Notes: generated from the sequence alone by a model not told the origin. DNA of 64,000 nt from Aneurinibacillus thermoaerophilus (GCF_900099925.1 NZ_FNDE01000001.1:1-64000), one strand, 5' to 3'; positions 43,140-53,563 are shown, numbered from the stretch's first letter. Numbers and translations: made by a program.

Positions 43140-44102
43140 GTGAAAGATCAGGTTACCCTTTTTGAAGTCGGCCCACGCGATGGGCTACAGAATGAAAAAA
43201 CGGTCATTTCTACTTCTGACAAGGTTGAACTGATTGAGCGATTAGTCAGATCAGGTCTTCGTAAAGTGGAGGCGACTTCGTTCGTGAATCCGAAATGGAT
43301 TCCACAGCTGGCGGATGCCGTAGAGGTGTTAAACCGAGTACGTATACATGACGACGTTGTATACAGCGCGCTCGTCCCAAATCTAAAAGGACTGGAGCGC
43401 GCGTGCAAGACCGGTATCAAAGAAATCGCGGTGTTTATGTCCGCAAGCGAATCCCATAACAAAAGCAATATTAACAAGTCTATCGCAGAGACATTTCCTG
43501 TGCTTCAGGAGGTGGTCGAAGCAGCTACGGCCAAAGGGATGGACGTACGTGGATACGTATCGACGGCTTTTGGTTGCCCGTATGAAGGGGAGATTTCGCT
43601 TACGGCAGTTGCTCATGTGACGGAACAGCTGCTGAAAATGGGCGTATACGAGGTGTCCATTGGAGACACGATTGGTGTAGGTACGCCTAAGCAGGTAAAA
43701 GAGCGATTCACTTCGTTGATTGGACAATTTGGAAGCGATAAGTTAGCTGGTCATTTTCACGATACGCGCGGCATGGGGCTTGCAAATGTATATGCGGCGC
43801 TGGAAGCGGGCATTCGCACGTTTGATAGTTCCATTGGCGGATTGGGCGGTTGCCCGTATGCGCCGGGCGCTTCCGGCAACATTTCTACGGAAGATGTTGT
43901 TTACATGCTGCATGGTATGGGACTGAATACAGGCGTAGACTTGGAGAAGCTTGTGGAGGCGGGGGAATTCATGGAACGGGTTTTGGGTCGAGAGCTGCCT
44001 TCACGCGTGTTGCAGGTGATGAAAAAGACAGGCAAGGAAGGAGAATGCGGCAATGAGCGATACACAGCAGGCAAATCAAACATTGGAACAGACGCTTCAT
44101 GA
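43140..44102 (+). CDS. mvaB: Hydroxymethylglutaryl-CoA lyase
   Basis: 320-residue TIM-barrel enzyme splitting HMG-CoA to acetyl-CoA and acetoacetate, the last step of leucine breakdown. EVGPRDGLQNE at the start binds metal and substrate; catalytic Cys238 lies in GGLGGCPYAPGASGN; HFHDTRG carries metal-binding histidines. GTG start behind GGAGGGGGAAAC. Its 3' end overlaps the next gene by 50 bases, longer than usual, so the C-terminal tail (about 16 residues) is coded in both frames. Confidence 0.93.
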   Translation: MKDQVTLFEVGPRDGLQNEKTVISTSDKVELIERLVRSGLRKVEATSFVNPKWIPQLADAVEVLNRVRIHDDVVYSALVPNLKGLERACKTGIKEIAVFMSASESHNKSNINKSIAETFPVLQEVVEAATAKGMDVRGYVSTAFGCPYEGEISLTAVAHVTEQLLKMGVYEVSIGDTIGVGTPKQVKERFTSLIGQFGSDKLAGHFHDTRGMGLANVYAALEAGIRTFDSSIGGLGGCPYAPGASGNISTEDVVYMLHGMGLNTGVDLEKLVEAGEFMERVLGRELPSRVLQVMKKTGKEGECGNERYTAGKSNIGTDAS

Positions 44103-45609
44103 GCGAATCGAACAAATTCAACGGGGCGGAGCGGAGAAATACCATGCGAAGAATAAAGAGCAAAATAAACTGTTTGTGCGCGATCGGCTGAAGTTGTTAT
44201 TTGATGACGATTTTCAGCTTGAGGATGGCTTGTTTGCCAATTTCATGGCGGGGGATTTGCCGGCGGACGGTGTCGTAACAGCCATGGGTAAAGTAAACGG
44301 CCAGACAGTTTGTGTTATGGCAAATGATTCAACCGTTAAGGCAGGTTCATGGGGGGCTCGTACGGTTGAAAAAATCATTCGTATTCAGGAGACGGCGGAG
44401 AAATTGCGCGTGCCAATGATATATCTTGTGGATTCCGCAGGTGCGCGCATCACGGATCAGATTGAAATGTTCCCGGGCCGTCGTGGAGCTGGCCGCATTT
44501 TTTACAATCAGGTAAAATTATCCGGTATGATACCGCAGGTGTGTGTTTTGTTCGGGCCTTCTGCGGCCGGCGGCGCGTATATTCCAGCATTCTGCGATAT
44601 CGTAATTATGGTGGAAGGTAATGCCAGCATGTATCTCGGTTCGCCGCGTATGGCGGAAATGGTAATCGGTGAGAAAGTGACGCTGGAAGAAATGGGTGGA
44701 GCCCGTATGCATTGCTCGGTGAGTGGTTGCGGTGACGTGCTTGCCTCTTCGGAGCAGGAGGCGATCGCATCTGCGCGCAGATACTTGTCCTACTTTCCTG
44801 CTAATTATCAGGAGAAGCCTCCGGTAGAAGAGGCGAGGCCTCCAAGAACAGGAGTCCGCAGCGTGGAAGAAATCGTGCCGACCAATCAGAACGCGCCGTT
44901 TAATATGTATGAATTGATTGAAGCCATTGTGGACGAAGGTTCTTTTTATGAAATAAAAAAATTGTTTGCGGCAGAACTTATTACCGGATTGGCCCGTATG
45001 AACGGCAAACCGGTGGGCATTATCGCCAATCAGCCGCGCGTTAAGGGCGGCGTTTTGTTCGTTGACTCGGCTGACAAAGCGGCGCGCTTTATCAACTTGT
45101 GCGACGCGTTCGGCATTCCGCTTATTTTTCTTGCCGATGTACCTGGCTTTATGATCGGCACGAAAGTAGAACGCGCGGGAATTATCCGTCACGGGGCAAA
45201 GATGATTTCCGCGATGTCCGAAGCCACTGTGCCAAAAATCTCGATCATTGTGCGCAAAGCGTATGGTGCTGGATTGTACGCGATGGCGGGACCCGCGTTT
45301 GAACCGGATTGCTGCCTTGCGCTGCCAACCGCCCAGATCGCTGTTATGGGACCGGAAGCGGCGGTGAACGCGGTGTATAGCAACAAAATTAATGGTATCG
45401 AAGACCCGAAAGAGCGCCAGGCGTTCATTATGGAGAAACGTAAAGAGTATCAGCAGGATATTGATATTTATCGTCTTGCGTCGGAACTTATTATTGATGG
45501 TATTGTGGAAGGAAGCCGCCTGCGCGAGGAACTGATTGACCGTCTTGCCGCTTACAGTAGTAAGCAGCTTACGTTCTCACATCGCAAACATCCGGTGTAT
45601 CCGGTGTAA
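44053..45609 (+). CDS. Acyl-CoA carboxylase carboxyltransferase (beta) subunit
   Basis: 518 residues with two crotonase-type halves. RDRLKLLFDD at the start, FGPSAAGGAYIPAFCDIVIMVEG in the N half, and ADVPGFMIGTKVERAGIIRHGAKMISAMSEATVPKISIIVRKAYGAGLYAMAGPAF in the C half are typical of methylcrotonyl-/propionyl-CoA carboxylase beta. With HMG-CoA lyase next to it, 3-methylcrotonyl-CoA is the likeliest substrate (B. subtilis YngE). AAGGAAGGAGAAT precedes the ATG inside the lyase gene. Confidence 0.92.
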   Translation: MSDTQQANQTLEQTLHERIEQIQRGGAEKYHAKNKEQNKLFVRDRLKLLFDDDFQLEDGLFANFMAGDLPADGVVTAMGKVNGQTVCVMANDSTVKAGSWGARTVEKIIRIQETAEKLRVPMIYLVDSAGARITDQIEMFPGRRGAGRIFYNQVKLSGMIPQVCVLFGPSAAGGAYIPAFCDIVIMVEGNASMYLGSPRMAEMVIGEKVTLEEMGGARMHCSVSGCGDVLASSEQEAIASARRYLSYFPANYQEKPPVEEARPPRTGVRSVEEIVPTNQNAPFNMYELIEAIVDEGSFYEIKKLFAAELITGLARMNGKPVGIIANQPRVKGGVLFVDSADKAARFINLCDAFGIPLIFLADVPGFMIGTKVERAGIIRHGAKMISAMSEATVPKISIIVRKAYGAGLYAMAGPAFEPDCCLALPTAQIAVMGPEAAVNAVYSNKINGIEDPKERQAFIMEKRKEYQQDIDIYRLASELIIDGIVEGSRLREELIDRLAAYSSKQLTFSHRKHPVYPV

Positions 45610-45746
45610 GCGGGGTGGGGAGTAAAGCGGCACCTCCGCCCTTCTTTTCATTTCATACTGAGGATTGGTACTTTGCTCCCGGCGTTTTCTAATGTGTACG
45701 AATGTGCTATGATGGAACATAACGATAGCAATTGAGGAGCGGGAGT

Positions 45747-46334
45747 ATGAATCGGTCTTTTCAGCAGCGGATTTTAGAGGCTGCACATAAAGTTTTCATC
45801 GAAAATGGGTATCGTCAGTCCGACATGCGATCCATCGCCAGAGAAGCAGGAATCGCCGTCGGTACGATTTATAACTATTATCCGAATAAAGCGGTACTGT
45901 ATCAGGAGATTCTTACTGGGCAGTGGAGCGAATTGGAGCAGGCTATTTTCCGGATGACATGCGACAGAGAACTGGAACCGCTTTTGAGACTGCACAATAT
46001 TACAGATTGTTTGCTTAAATTCGTATCGCAACACTCCAGTTTTTGGCGGGAAATTATGGAAGACTCGAAACGCGAAGCAGAATTGCCGGATGAAGGACAT
46101 AAAGCCCAGATTCAGGCGTTTGAACAGTTGAAAAAGCATTTGCGCCGCTTGTTTTCCGAAATGGTAACCGACGATTCAGCTTGGATTGAGCGCCACGTAC
46201 TGACGTATATTGCCGCGGTCACACATATCGGTGTGTTTTTTCCGGATCAATTAGATATGAACCGAGAATATGTGACTGAACTGGTTCAACATATCGTTCA
46301 GTTAACGGAAAAGAAAAACTGCGACACTATATAG
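45747..46334 (+). CDS. TetR family transcriptional regulator
   Basis: 195 residues. N-terminal TetR helix-turn-helix (RILEAAHKVFIENGYRQSDMRSIAREAGIAVGTIYNYYPNKAVLYQEI) and a variable ligand domain. GAGGAGCGGGAG upstream fixes the ATG at 45747. Position right after the acyl-CoA carboxylase operon suggests it controls that operon, as fatty-acid-responsive TetR proteins do. No operator palindrome was recognised. Confidence 0.85.
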   Translation: MNRSFQQRILEAAHKVFIENGYRQSDMRSIAREAGIAVGTIYNYYPNKAVLYQEILTGQWSELEQAIFRMTCDRELEPLLRLHNITDCLLKFVSQHSSFWREIMEDSKREAELPDEGHKAQIQAFEQLKKHLRRLFSEMVTDDSAWIERHVLTYIAAVTHIGVFFPDQLDMNREYVTELVQHIVQLTEKKNCDTI

Positions 46335-46354
46335 TACAAATAAAAAAGCGAAGC

Positions 46355-46398
46355 AAAAAAAGAACTGCATAGAAGTGCTTCTATAGCAGTTCTTTTTT
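46355..46398 (+). terminator. Terminator after the tetR-like gene
   Basis: AAGAACTGC and ATAGAAG arms pair with CTTCTAT and GCAGTTCTT, followed by TTTT. Confidence 0.9.
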
Positions 46399-46550
46399 GT
46401 GCTATAAGAAGATTCATCGGTAAATCTCTTCTTTCTCCTAGATTTGTTTTCTATTTTTACAAAGAAATATTTTATGTCCGCACCGCTGTTTTCTTTTTTT
46501 CTCGTTTAGCGATATACTTATTTTTGATAAGAGAAGAAAGGATGAGCCAC

Positions 46551-48182
46551 GTGCAGATTAAACAGGTGAAGATATCATTCGATCAAAAACTTGTACATGA
46601 TTATATACATAACTACGAAAAGGTGAAGGAGTTCTATCCATATCACCCGTACCGGCAGAAGGATTACGAAGAACGTCTGGCATGGCTCGAGGCGCATCCG
46701 ATTTTGCACCGCGTCGAACTTGTAGAAGGGCTTCTTGCGTTCAACAAAGAAATTGGCAATCATGCCCGTGCGCTGGAGAATATTGAAAAGCTGCGCCAGC
46801 CGGATACATATGTCGTAGTGGCTGGTCAGCAGGCAGGCGCGCTTACAGGGCCGCTGTATACGATTCATAAGGCGATTACGATTATTCGGCTTGCCGCTGA
46901 GCAGGAGCGGCTTCTGGGCAAGCGAATGATTCCTGTGTTCTGGATCGCAGGTGAAGATCATGATTATGAAGAAGTGAACCATGTATATACGCAGAGCGGC
47001 GGCTCCGACATTAAGAAAATAAAGCTGGAGACAGAATCGCCAGGGCGCGTCTCCATTTCCCGGTTACCGATAAAGCCAGAAACGCTGCGTGCATTCGTAG
47101 ACGAATATTTCATTCAGCAGATTGTGACTGAGTTTTCTGATGAGCTAAAAGAAAAGCTGTATGAGTTTGCCGATGCTTCGGATACGTTGACAGGCTTTTT
47201 CGCGCGAACGATGGCTTGGCTGTTTGGGGAACAGGGACTGGTTCTTATGGATTCGGCGCTTTCCTTTGTCCGCCAATTAGAAAGGCCGGTGTTTGCCCGT
47301 GTTATCGAACAGAATGCGGAGTTAAACCAGGCGGTTGCTGCGCAAGGAAATAAGCTCGTAGCACTTGGTTATCATCGGCAAGTAGAGACCGACGAGACGA
47401 ATGCACAGTTTTTCTTGTATAAAGGCAACGAAAGAATAGGCGTTACGCGGTTGCCAGACGGAACATTTAAAACACGAGACGGCAGTGAAACATATAAAAA
47501 AGAGGAACTTTTGGCGTTGCTTGAAGAACGACCGGATCGATTCAGTGCAAACGTGGTGACTCGCCCGCTTATGCAGGAGTACTTATTGCCCACGCTGGCA
47601 TTTGTCGGCGGACCGGGTGAAATTGCATACTGGGGGTTGTATAGGAACAGCTTTATGCTTCTGGGATTTAACATGCCGCCTCTTGTTCCGCGCCTGACTT
47701 TCAGTTTGTTTGAAGGAGCGGTACAGAAAAGTATGCGGAAGTTTGGTTTAAGCGTAGAGGACGTATTGAACAGGCTGGAGGAGAAAAAAGAAGAATTTCT
47801 AGCTGCACAGGATACGCTTCACCTGGAAGACAAGTTTGCACGAGTGAAAGCCGAGATACAGGCGCTGTACGAGCCGCTGATCCGGGAAGCGGCCGGCATT
47901 GAACGCGGCCTTGAGAAGCTGGGTGAGAAAAACCTGGAGAAAATTCTTGAGCAGGTGGCATACTACGAAGGGAAAACCCGCTCCGCTTTTATTAAACGGC
48001 ACGAAGCGGCGCTGCGGCAGTTTGACCGCATTAGAGCATCGCTCTTTCCATTGGACAAACCGCAGGAACGAGTTTACAATATATTTGGTTATCTTAATAA
48101 ATACGGCATAACATGGTTTAGGGAGTTTGTTTCGTATCTATACGACATTTCGCCCGAACACTATGTCGTATGCATTGATTAA
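46551..48182 (+). CDS. bshC: Bacillithiol biosynthesis cysteine-adding enzyme BshC
   Basis: 543 residues, close to B. subtilis BshC (539). It adds cysteine to GlcN-malate in the last step of bacillithiol synthesis. Landmarks: [42 protein letters not shown] (nucleotide-type Rossmann core), [25 protein letters not shown], and a C-terminal coiled coil (about 410-470). The GTG at 46551 is chosen because AAAGGA lies eight bases upstream and the product then begins like known BshC (MQIKQV...). An ATG three codons earlier sits directly on that site. Confidence 0.92.
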   Translation: MQIKQVKISFDQKLVHDYIHNYEKVKEFYPYHPYRQKDYEERLAWLEAHPILHRVELVEGLLAFNKEIGNHARALENIEKLRQPDTYVVVAGQQAGALTGPLYTIHKAITIIRLAAEQERLLGKRMIPVFWIAGEDHDYEEVNHVYTQSGGSDIKKIKLETESPGRVSISRLPIKPETLRAFVDEYFIQQIVTEFSDELKEKLYEFADASDTLTGFFARTMAWLFGEQGLVLMDSALSFVRQLERPVFARVIEQNAELNQAVAAQGNKLVALGYHRQVETDETNAQFFLYKGNERIGVTRLPDGTFKTRDGSETYKKEELLALLEERPDRFSANVVTRPLMQEYLLPTLAFVGGPGEIAYWGLYRNSFMLLGFNMPPLVPRLTFSLFEGAVQKSMRKFGLSVEDVLNRLEEKKEEFLAAQDTLHLEDKFARVKAEIQALYEPLIREAAGIERGLEKLGEKNLEKILEQVAYYEGKTRSAFIKRHEAALRQFDRIRASLFPLDKPQERVYNIFGYLNKYGITWFREFVSYLYDISPEHYVVCID

Positions 48183-48201
48183 AAAACGGGGGGCTGACAA
48201 T

Positions 48202-49464
48202 TTGAACACGATGGAAAAAAGCATTGTGCGCGATATGAGTCTGGCGCCAAGCGGTCATCTGAAAATTGATTGGGTAAAAGAACACATGCCGGTGTTAAAC
48301 CGCATTCGCGAACAATTTGAAAAAGAGCAGCCGTTCAAAGGGCTGAAAGTTGCTATTTCGCTGCACCTGGAGGCAAAAACGGCATACTTGGCGAAAGTGA
48401 TTAAAGCCGGCGGCGCTGACGTGACGATTACAGGCAGCAACCCGCTTTCCACACAAGATGATGTAGCGGCTGCGCTTGTTGAAGATGGTATTACAGTATT
48501 TGCTAAATACAATCCGAACCCGGATGAATATAAAGAGCATCTTATCAAAACATTGGAAACGAAGCCGGATCTGATTATTGACGATGGAGGAGATCTTGTC
48601 ACCATTCTGCATTCCGAACGTCCGGATTTGCTTGCGCAGGTGCGCGGCGGCTGCGAAGAAACGACAACAGGCGTAATTCGCAACCGGGCACTGGAAAAGT
48701 CCGGCGAACTGAAATTCCCAATGATTGCTGTAAACGATGCGTATTGCAAATACTTGTTTGATAATCGCTACGGTACGGGTCAATCTGTTTGGGACGGCAT
48801 CAACCGCACGACGAATCTTGTTGTGGCTGGCAAAACGGTTGTCGTTGTAGGCTATGGCTGGTGCGGACGCGGTGTAGCGCTACGTGCGAAGGGGCTGGGT
48901 GCCAAAGTTATCGTTACGGAGGTTGACGGCATTAAGGCCATCGAAGCGTACATGGACGGTTTTGAAGTCATGCCGATGGCGGAGGCCGCAAAGCATGGGG
49001 ACTATTTCGTAACCGTAACAGGCAACCGCGACGTTATCCGTGGCGAACATATAGAAGTGATGAAAGATGGTGCAATTCTTTCTAATGCCGGTCACTTTGA
49101 TGTCGAGATTAATAAGCAAGAGCTTGAAGCGCTTGCGGTATCCAAGCGCGTAGTACGCAAAGACATTGAAGAATATGTGATGAAAGACGGTCGCAAAATT
49201 TATCTGCTTGCAGAAGGACGTCTCGTAAACTTGGCGGCTGGGGACGGCCATCCGGCAGAAATTATGGATATGACGTTCGCACTGCAGGCTGTATCGCTCG
49301 CTTATGTTAATGAGCATTATAAAAAAATCGGTCCGCGCGTACTGAATGTACCTTATGAATTGGACGAAAAAGTGGCCCGTCTCAAACTAGAAGCTTTGGG
49401 ACTGGGTATAGACACTTTGACCGAGGAACAAAAGGCGTATTTGGAAAGTTGGAAAGAAGAATAG
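48202..49464 (+). CDS. ahcY: S-adenosylhomocysteine hydrolase (archaeal/Thermotoga-like short form)
   Basis: 420 residues. NAD-dependent cleavage of S-adenosylhomocysteine to adenosine and homocysteine. [79 protein letters not shown] and the NAD site [13 protein letters not shown] are unmistakable. The shorter type lacks the insert of eukaryotic enzymes and resembles archaeal and Thermotoga forms, some of which prefer S-inosylhomocysteine. Most Bacillaceae use Pfs plus LuxS instead. TTG start eight bases after GGGGGG; the ATG at 48211 is the alternative. Confidence 0.92.
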   Translation: MNTMEKSIVRDMSLAPSGHLKIDWVKEHMPVLNRIREQFEKEQPFKGLKVAISLHLEAKTAYLAKVIKAGGADVTITGSNPLSTQDDVAAALVEDGITVFAKYNPNPDEYKEHLIKTLETKPDLIIDDGGDLVTILHSERPDLLAQVRGGCEETTTGVIRNRALEKSGELKFPMIAVNDAYCKYLFDNRYGTGQSVWDGINRTTNLVVAGKTVVVVGYGWCGRGVALRAKGLGAKVIVTEVDGIKAIEAYMDGFEVMPMAEAAKHGDYFVTVTGNRDVIRGEHIEVMKDGAILSNAGHFDVEINKQELEALAVSKRVVRKDIEEYVMKDGRKIYLLAEGRLVNLAAGDGHPAEIMDMTFALQAVSLAYVNEHYKKIGPRVLNVPYELDEKVARLKLEALGLGIDTLTEEQKAYLESWKEE

Positions 49465-49476
49465 GAAAAAGGTTAT

Positions 49477-49517
49477 AATGTCGAATAGGTGTAATTACCT
49501 ATTCGACATTTTTTTTA
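49477..49517 (+). terminator. Terminator after ahcY
   Basis: AATGTCGAATAGGT/ACCTATTCGACATT stem, 6-base loop, then eight T. Confidence 0.93.
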
Positions 49518-49594
49518 TGATTTTAGCGCTAATTCAGCAAAACTTCCTATTTTTTTATAGAAGGATTTTCGTTTATAAGCTAGAATTACGTATG

Positions 49595-49619
49595 TGGTAT
49601 AAAGTGGGGCAAAGTGGAT
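49595..49619 (+). promoter_or_regulatory. MraZ-box repeats
   Basis: TGG occurs at 49595, 49605 and 49615 (TGGTA, TGGGG, TGGAT), exactly ten bases apart with five-base spacers. That is the direct-repeat pattern bound by MraZ (TGGGN repeats) at the head of division/cell-wall clusters. Confidence 0.65.
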
Positions 49620-49853
49620 GTCCGCGCTTTCACTCGCCTTTTTTTCAGGAATGACTGAATGTGTACAGGACAAGCAGGGCAGAGTAAATATACCGATCGT
49701 TTTGCTTCAATATGGTCTTATTGATAAAGGATGCGCCGTTATTGGCGTATCCAGCATTGAGATTTGGAGCCGGGCGATGTGGAAGGAATATGTCGCCCAT
49801 TCCAGCGATATTTTAATGAAATTGCAGAAAAGATGATTGATTTTGATTTGTAG
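49618..49853 (+). pseudogene. mraZ: Remnant of mraZ (N-terminal half lost, two frameshifts)
   Basis: The middle frame (49618 onward) reads [20 protein letters not shown] ... [21 protein letters not shown], which aligns with the second half of MraZ ([18 protein letters not shown]...IELWSKVIWEQY). Just before it, CGCGCTTTCACTCGC codes RAFTR in another frame; after it [13 protein letters not shown], the typical MraZ end, again sits in that first frame and stops at 49851. The first ~70 residues are absent. MraZ is a transcription factor of the division cluster; this copy cannot make it. Confidence 0.82.
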
Positions 49854-49875
49854 CAGGATACAAGGAGGAAATATG

Positions 49876-50814
49876 ATGTTCCATCATATTACGGTGCTGC
49901 ATCAGGAAGCAGTAGACGGCCTGGTGATTAAGCCGCACGGAATTTATGTGGACTGTACGCTTGGGGGCGCTGGCCACAGTTCGTTAATCGCGTCGCGCCT
50001 GACGAAAGGAGGCCGTCTTATCGCGATTGACCAGGATGATTACGCCCTTGCTTCCGCTAAGGAGCGGCTTGCGCCGTATATGGAACATGTGACGCTGGTA
50101 AAAAGCAACTTTCGCCGTATTGCGCACATATTGGACGAATTATATATCGAACAAATTGACGGCATATTGTTCGACCTAGGCGTTTCCTCTCCGCAGCTTG
50201 ATGAAGCTGAACGGGGGTTTAGCTATAATGCGGACGCGCCGCTTGATATGCGAATGGATCGGACGCAGCCGCTAACGGCCCATGAGATTGTGAACGGGTG
50301 GCCGGAAGAAGAGTTGGCGACCCTTATTTTTGAATATGGCGAAGAAAAATTTGCTCGCCGTATTGCTAGAGAAATTGTACAGGAGCGCAAAAAGCGTCCC
50401 ATCGAAACGACGGGAGATTTGGTTGAACTTATTAAGCGCGGCATTCCGGCCGCGGCAAGACGCACCGGACCACATCCTGCAAAGCGAACGTTTCAGGCGA
50501 TCCGCATTGCGGTAAACGATGAATTAAACGCGTTTAGGGAAGCATTGGAATCAGGGATTGAGCGGCTTGCACCCGGTGGCAGGGCAAGTGTTATTACGTT
50601 CCACTCGCTGGAAGATAGAATTTGTAAACAGACGTACCAAGAATACAGCAAAGGATGTGTATGTCCACCGGATTTTCCGCAATGTGTTTGCGAGAATAGA
50701 CCGGTTTTGAAAATTATTACACGTAAGCCGATTGTACCTAAAGAAGCCGAATTGAAAGAAAACCGCAGAGCTCGTTCGGCGAAATTGCGGATTGCTGAAA
50801 AATTAGCAAATTAG
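49876..50814 (+). CDS. rsmH: 16S rRNA (cytosine1402-N4)-methyltransferase RsmH
   Basis: 312 residues. [16 protein letters not shown] start, SAM-binding [56 protein letters not shown], the [18 protein letters not shown] block and [10 protein letters not shown] are all RsmH/MraW hallmarks. It methylates C1402 in the ribosomal decoding centre. ATG at 49876 chosen for spacing to AGGAGG and for family alignment; 49873 is also ATG. First intact gene of the division cluster here. Confidence 0.95.
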   Translation: MFHHITVLHQEAVDGLVIKPHGIYVDCTLGGAGHSSLIASRLTKGGRLIAIDQDDYALASAKERLAPYMEHVTLVKSNFRRIAHILDELYIEQIDGILFDLGVSSPQLDEAERGFSYNADAPLDMRMDRTQPLTAHEIVNGWPEEELATLIFEYGEEKFARRIAREIVQERKKRPIETTGDLVELIKRGIPAAARRTGPHPAKRTFQAIRIAVNDELNAFREALESGIERLAPGGRASVITFHSLEDRICKQTYQEYSKGCVCPPDFPQCVCENRPVLKIITRKPIVPKEAELKENRRARSAKLRIAEKLAN

Positions 50815-50834
50815 GAAAAGGGGGAGAGGTAGCA

Positions 50835-51212
50835 TTGCGTTTATACAATCAGGGAAATCTCGCCGCGCGTATCGAACAGAAGCCGAAGCAGCGCATGATT
50901 CAAAAGAAAAGGGTTACAATTCGCTACGGCATTAGCTCGGGAGAGAAATTGCTCTATTTTTTCGCGATTATTGCTCTTGTGGGTGTATCCACGCTCATCG
51001 TCGCTCGCTATGCGCAAATTTCCGACTATAACTATCAAATTCTTGAGACAAAGAGCGAGATGAAAAAAATGACAGAGGAAAACGGAGAGCTTAGAGCGAA
51101 AATCGATGAACTGAGCAAGCCAGAAAGAATCCGCAGCATCGCCGAACAAATGGGTTTGAGCAAGCTTGACAATACGGTTCGCGTATTCAAAGGCGGTACG
51201 GCCTCGAATTAG
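50835..51212 (+). CDS. ftsL: Cell division protein FtsL
   Basis: 125 residues. Basic cytoplasmic N-terminus (about 1-38), one membrane helix (LLYFFAIIALVGVSTLIVA, about 40-58) and an outer coiled coil with leucine-zipper spacing (ETKSEMKKMTEENGELRAKIDELSKPERIRSIAEQMGL). It forms a complex with DivIC/DivIB at the septum. TTG start behind GGGGGAGAGG. Sequence is poorly conserved in the family; position between rsmH and pbpB makes the call secure. Confidence 0.9.
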   Translation: MRLYNQGNLAARIEQKPKQRMIQKKRVTIRYGISSGEKLLYFFAIIALVGVSTLIVARYAQISDYNYQILETKSEMKKMTEENGELRAKIDELSKPERIRSIAEQMGLSKLDNTVRVFKGGTASN

Positions 51213-51224
51213 GGGGACATAGAA

Positions 51225-53450
51225 ATGAAAGATATAAGAAAGAAAATTAACCTGCGTACGTTTTTCATAGGGGGGCTATTTACGCTCTCTTTTTTTGCGC
51301 TTATTTTCCGCACGTTCTGGATTCAGTATATTGATAGCCCTGAATTGCTTGTCAAAGCCAAAGATACATGGGAGAGAAGTAGCGCGCTTAACCCGAAACG
51401 CGGCGAGATTGTAGACCGCAATGGTCAAGTTCTCGCTTATCAGGGAAAAGCGTATACCGTTATCGCGCGTCTAAAGCCGTACCCGAATGACAAAAAAAAT
51501 ACAAACTATGTGAGCAATCCTGAAGAAACAGCGTCCAAATTAGCTCCCATTCTTGACATGCCGAAAGAAAAAATTTTACAGCGTCTTATGCGCAAAGACG
51601 TAGACCAGGTAGAAATCAGGCCAGGTGGTTGGAAAGTTCCGAAAGAAACCGCTGATAAGGTAAAGGAGCTTAACCTTCCAGGCATTGGATTATATGAAGA
51701 ATCACGCCGTTATTATCCGTACGGCACATTTGCTTCTCATGTGATAGGCTATACCAACCTAGATGGAGAAGCGAAGATGGGGCTTGAACGCCAGATGGAC
51801 GAGCAACTGCGCGGAGAAAAAGGAAGTCTGAAATTTAGAAAGGATCGGCTGGGCAACCAGCTTCCGGGAGGCGTGGAGTCGTACAAGCCGGCCAAAGACG
51901 GAAATAAAGTTGTGCTGACGCTGAACCACCAGATCCAAAGCTATGTCGAGGACGCGCTGAACCAGGCGGACGCTAAATATAAAATGAAGAGCGTTAGCGT
52001 TGTGGTAGCAGATCCGAACACTGGTCAGATTCTGGCGATGGGCAGCCGCCCTAGCTTTAATCCGAATGCTCCCAAGGATATTCAAAATTTCACGAATCCG
52101 GTTGTCAGCGCGGAATTTGAACCGGGTTCCACATTTAAAATCGTCACACTGGCTGCGGCGATTGAAGAAAAGGAGTTTAATGCGAACGAATATTATAAGT
52201 CCGGAACTTACAAGATCAAAGGCAGTCCGCCAGTTCGTGACCATAACCGCGGCATTGGTTGGGGCTGGATTACGTTTAAGGAAGGTGTGAAGCGTTCCAG
52301 TAACGTGGCGTTTGTTATTCTCGGATACGACAGACTGAAAAAAGATAGGTTGTTTAGCTATCTGCAAAAGTTTGGCTTCGGTGGGAAAACCGGGATTGAA
52401 CTGCCGCATGAGGCGCGGGGTTCATTCGATCCAAATCGGAAATATTATCCGCGTGACATCGCGTCTATCACGTTCGGACAAGGTGTAACTGTTACGGCGA
52501 TTCAGCAGGTGGCGGCAGTTGGTGCGATCGCGAATGGCGGCAAGCTGATGAAGCCATATATTGTAAAAGAGATTCGTGACCCGAAAACGAACGAGGTGAT
52601 CCAGGAGTTTAAGCCGCAAATGGTTCGCCGCGTTGTGTCCGAAGATACGGCAAAGCAAGTGCGCGATTTGCTGGATGCGGTTGTCAACGAGAAGCATGGA
52701 ACCGGCCAACCGTTTGCGCTGCCGGGCTATCATGTCGCCGGTAAAACGGGAACTGCTCAGGTAGCGCGTAATGGACATTATGTGCGCGGTAAATATATTA
52801 ACTCCTTTATTGGTTTTGCGCCAAAAGATAAGCCGAGACTGCTTGTTTATGTGATGGTGGAAGAGCCGCAAATTGATACACCGTCTGCGGGCGGCAAAAT
52901 TATTGCGGCCCCGATTTTTAAGTCTGTTATGGAGCGCAGTCTCCAATACTTAAAGCTCTCGCCGGATGAGACGGATGGCCACACGACAGAAATCATGGGC
53001 GATGAATCGACCGTTATGCCGGATCTTATCGGAAAAAACGTTAGTCAGGCGAAACAAATCTTAGGGCAGGCCGGCCTTCGCGCCGAAATTCTTGGAAACG
53101 GAAAAACGATTGTCAGGCAATATCCGAGCGCGAAAGCGGAGTTGACCAAAGGAAGTGCTGTGTATATATTGACCGTTAAAGATGGAACGCAGATGCCGAA
53201 TTTGACGGGCAAAACGCTGCGTGAAGTAATGGAGCTTGCTTCGCTGCTCGATATCCAAGTGACCGGCATTAACGGGGAAGGCTACGTCATCACTCAGAGT
53301 ATACAGCCAGGAGCAAAAGTGAAAAAAGGCGACAAGCTGGCGGTGACACTGGCGCCGAAATCAACGACAGGCGCGGCGCAGCCGGAAGGAGAAAAAGCGA
53401 AAAAGCACAAGGAAGAAAGTGGTGAACAGAACATAAAAACGGCGAACTAA
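51225..53450 (+). CDS. pbpB: Penicillin-binding protein 2B (septal transpeptidase)
   Basis: 741-residue class B PBP. Membrane helix at about 12-30, dimerisation domain, transpeptidase domain with SxxK at Ser302 (PGSTFKIV), SSN, and GKTGTAQ further on, then two PASTA domains (about 590-650 and 652-715) and a Lys/Glu-rich tail. It cross-links septal peptidoglycan with FtsW. ATG 12 bases after ftsL. In this cluster the sporulation paralogue spoVD follows. Confidence 0.94.
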   Translation: MKDIRKKINLRTFFIGGLFTLSFFALIFRTFWIQYIDSPELLVKAKDTWERSSALNPKRGEIVDRNGQVLAYQGKAYTVIARLKPYPNDKKNTNYVSNPEETASKLAPILDMPKEKILQRLMRKDVDQVEIRPGGWKVPKETADKVKELNLPGIGLYEESRRYYPYGTFASHVIGYTNLDGEAKMGLERQMDEQLRGEKGSLKFRKDRLGNQLPGGVESYKPAKDGNKVVLTLNHQIQSYVEDALNQADAKYKMKSVSVVVADPNTGQILAMGSRPSFNPNAPKDIQNFTNPVVSAEFEPGSTFKIVTLAAAIEEKEFNANEYYKSGTYKIKGSPPVRDHNRGIGWGWITFKEGVKRSSNVAFVILGYDRLKKDRLFSYLQKFGFGGKTGIELPHEARGSFDPNRKYYPRDIASITFGQGVTVTAIQQVAAVGAIANGGKLMKPYIVKEIRDPKTNEVIQEFKPQMVRRVVSEDTAKQVRDLLDAVVNEKHGTGQPFALPGYHVAGKTGTAQVARNGHYVRGKYINSFIGFAPKDKPRLLVYVMVEEPQIDTPSAGGKIIAAPIFKSVMERSLQYLKLSPDETDGHTTEIMGDESTVMPDLIGKNVSQAKQILGQAGLRAEILGNGKTIVRQYPSAKAELTKGSAVYILTVKDGTQMPNLTGKTLREVMELASLLDIQVTGINGEGYVITQSIQPGAKVKKGDKLAVTLAPKSTTGAAQPEGEKAKKHKEESGEQNIKTAN

Positions 53451-53563
53451 GGAAAGCCCGTTCTATCTTTTTTCTTCATCGAATAGGGTTATTGTTGAGA
53501 GTATAATATGCGGACGGGCATACACGCGTCCGCGTATCCATTCGATGAGGGGGGAGAAAGGAC

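Noticed and set aside
49618-49836. mraZ remnant as an independent 72-residue gene
   Set aside because: It has no ribosome site of its own beyond MraZ-box sequence, and its ends match MraZ in other frames, so decay explains it better.
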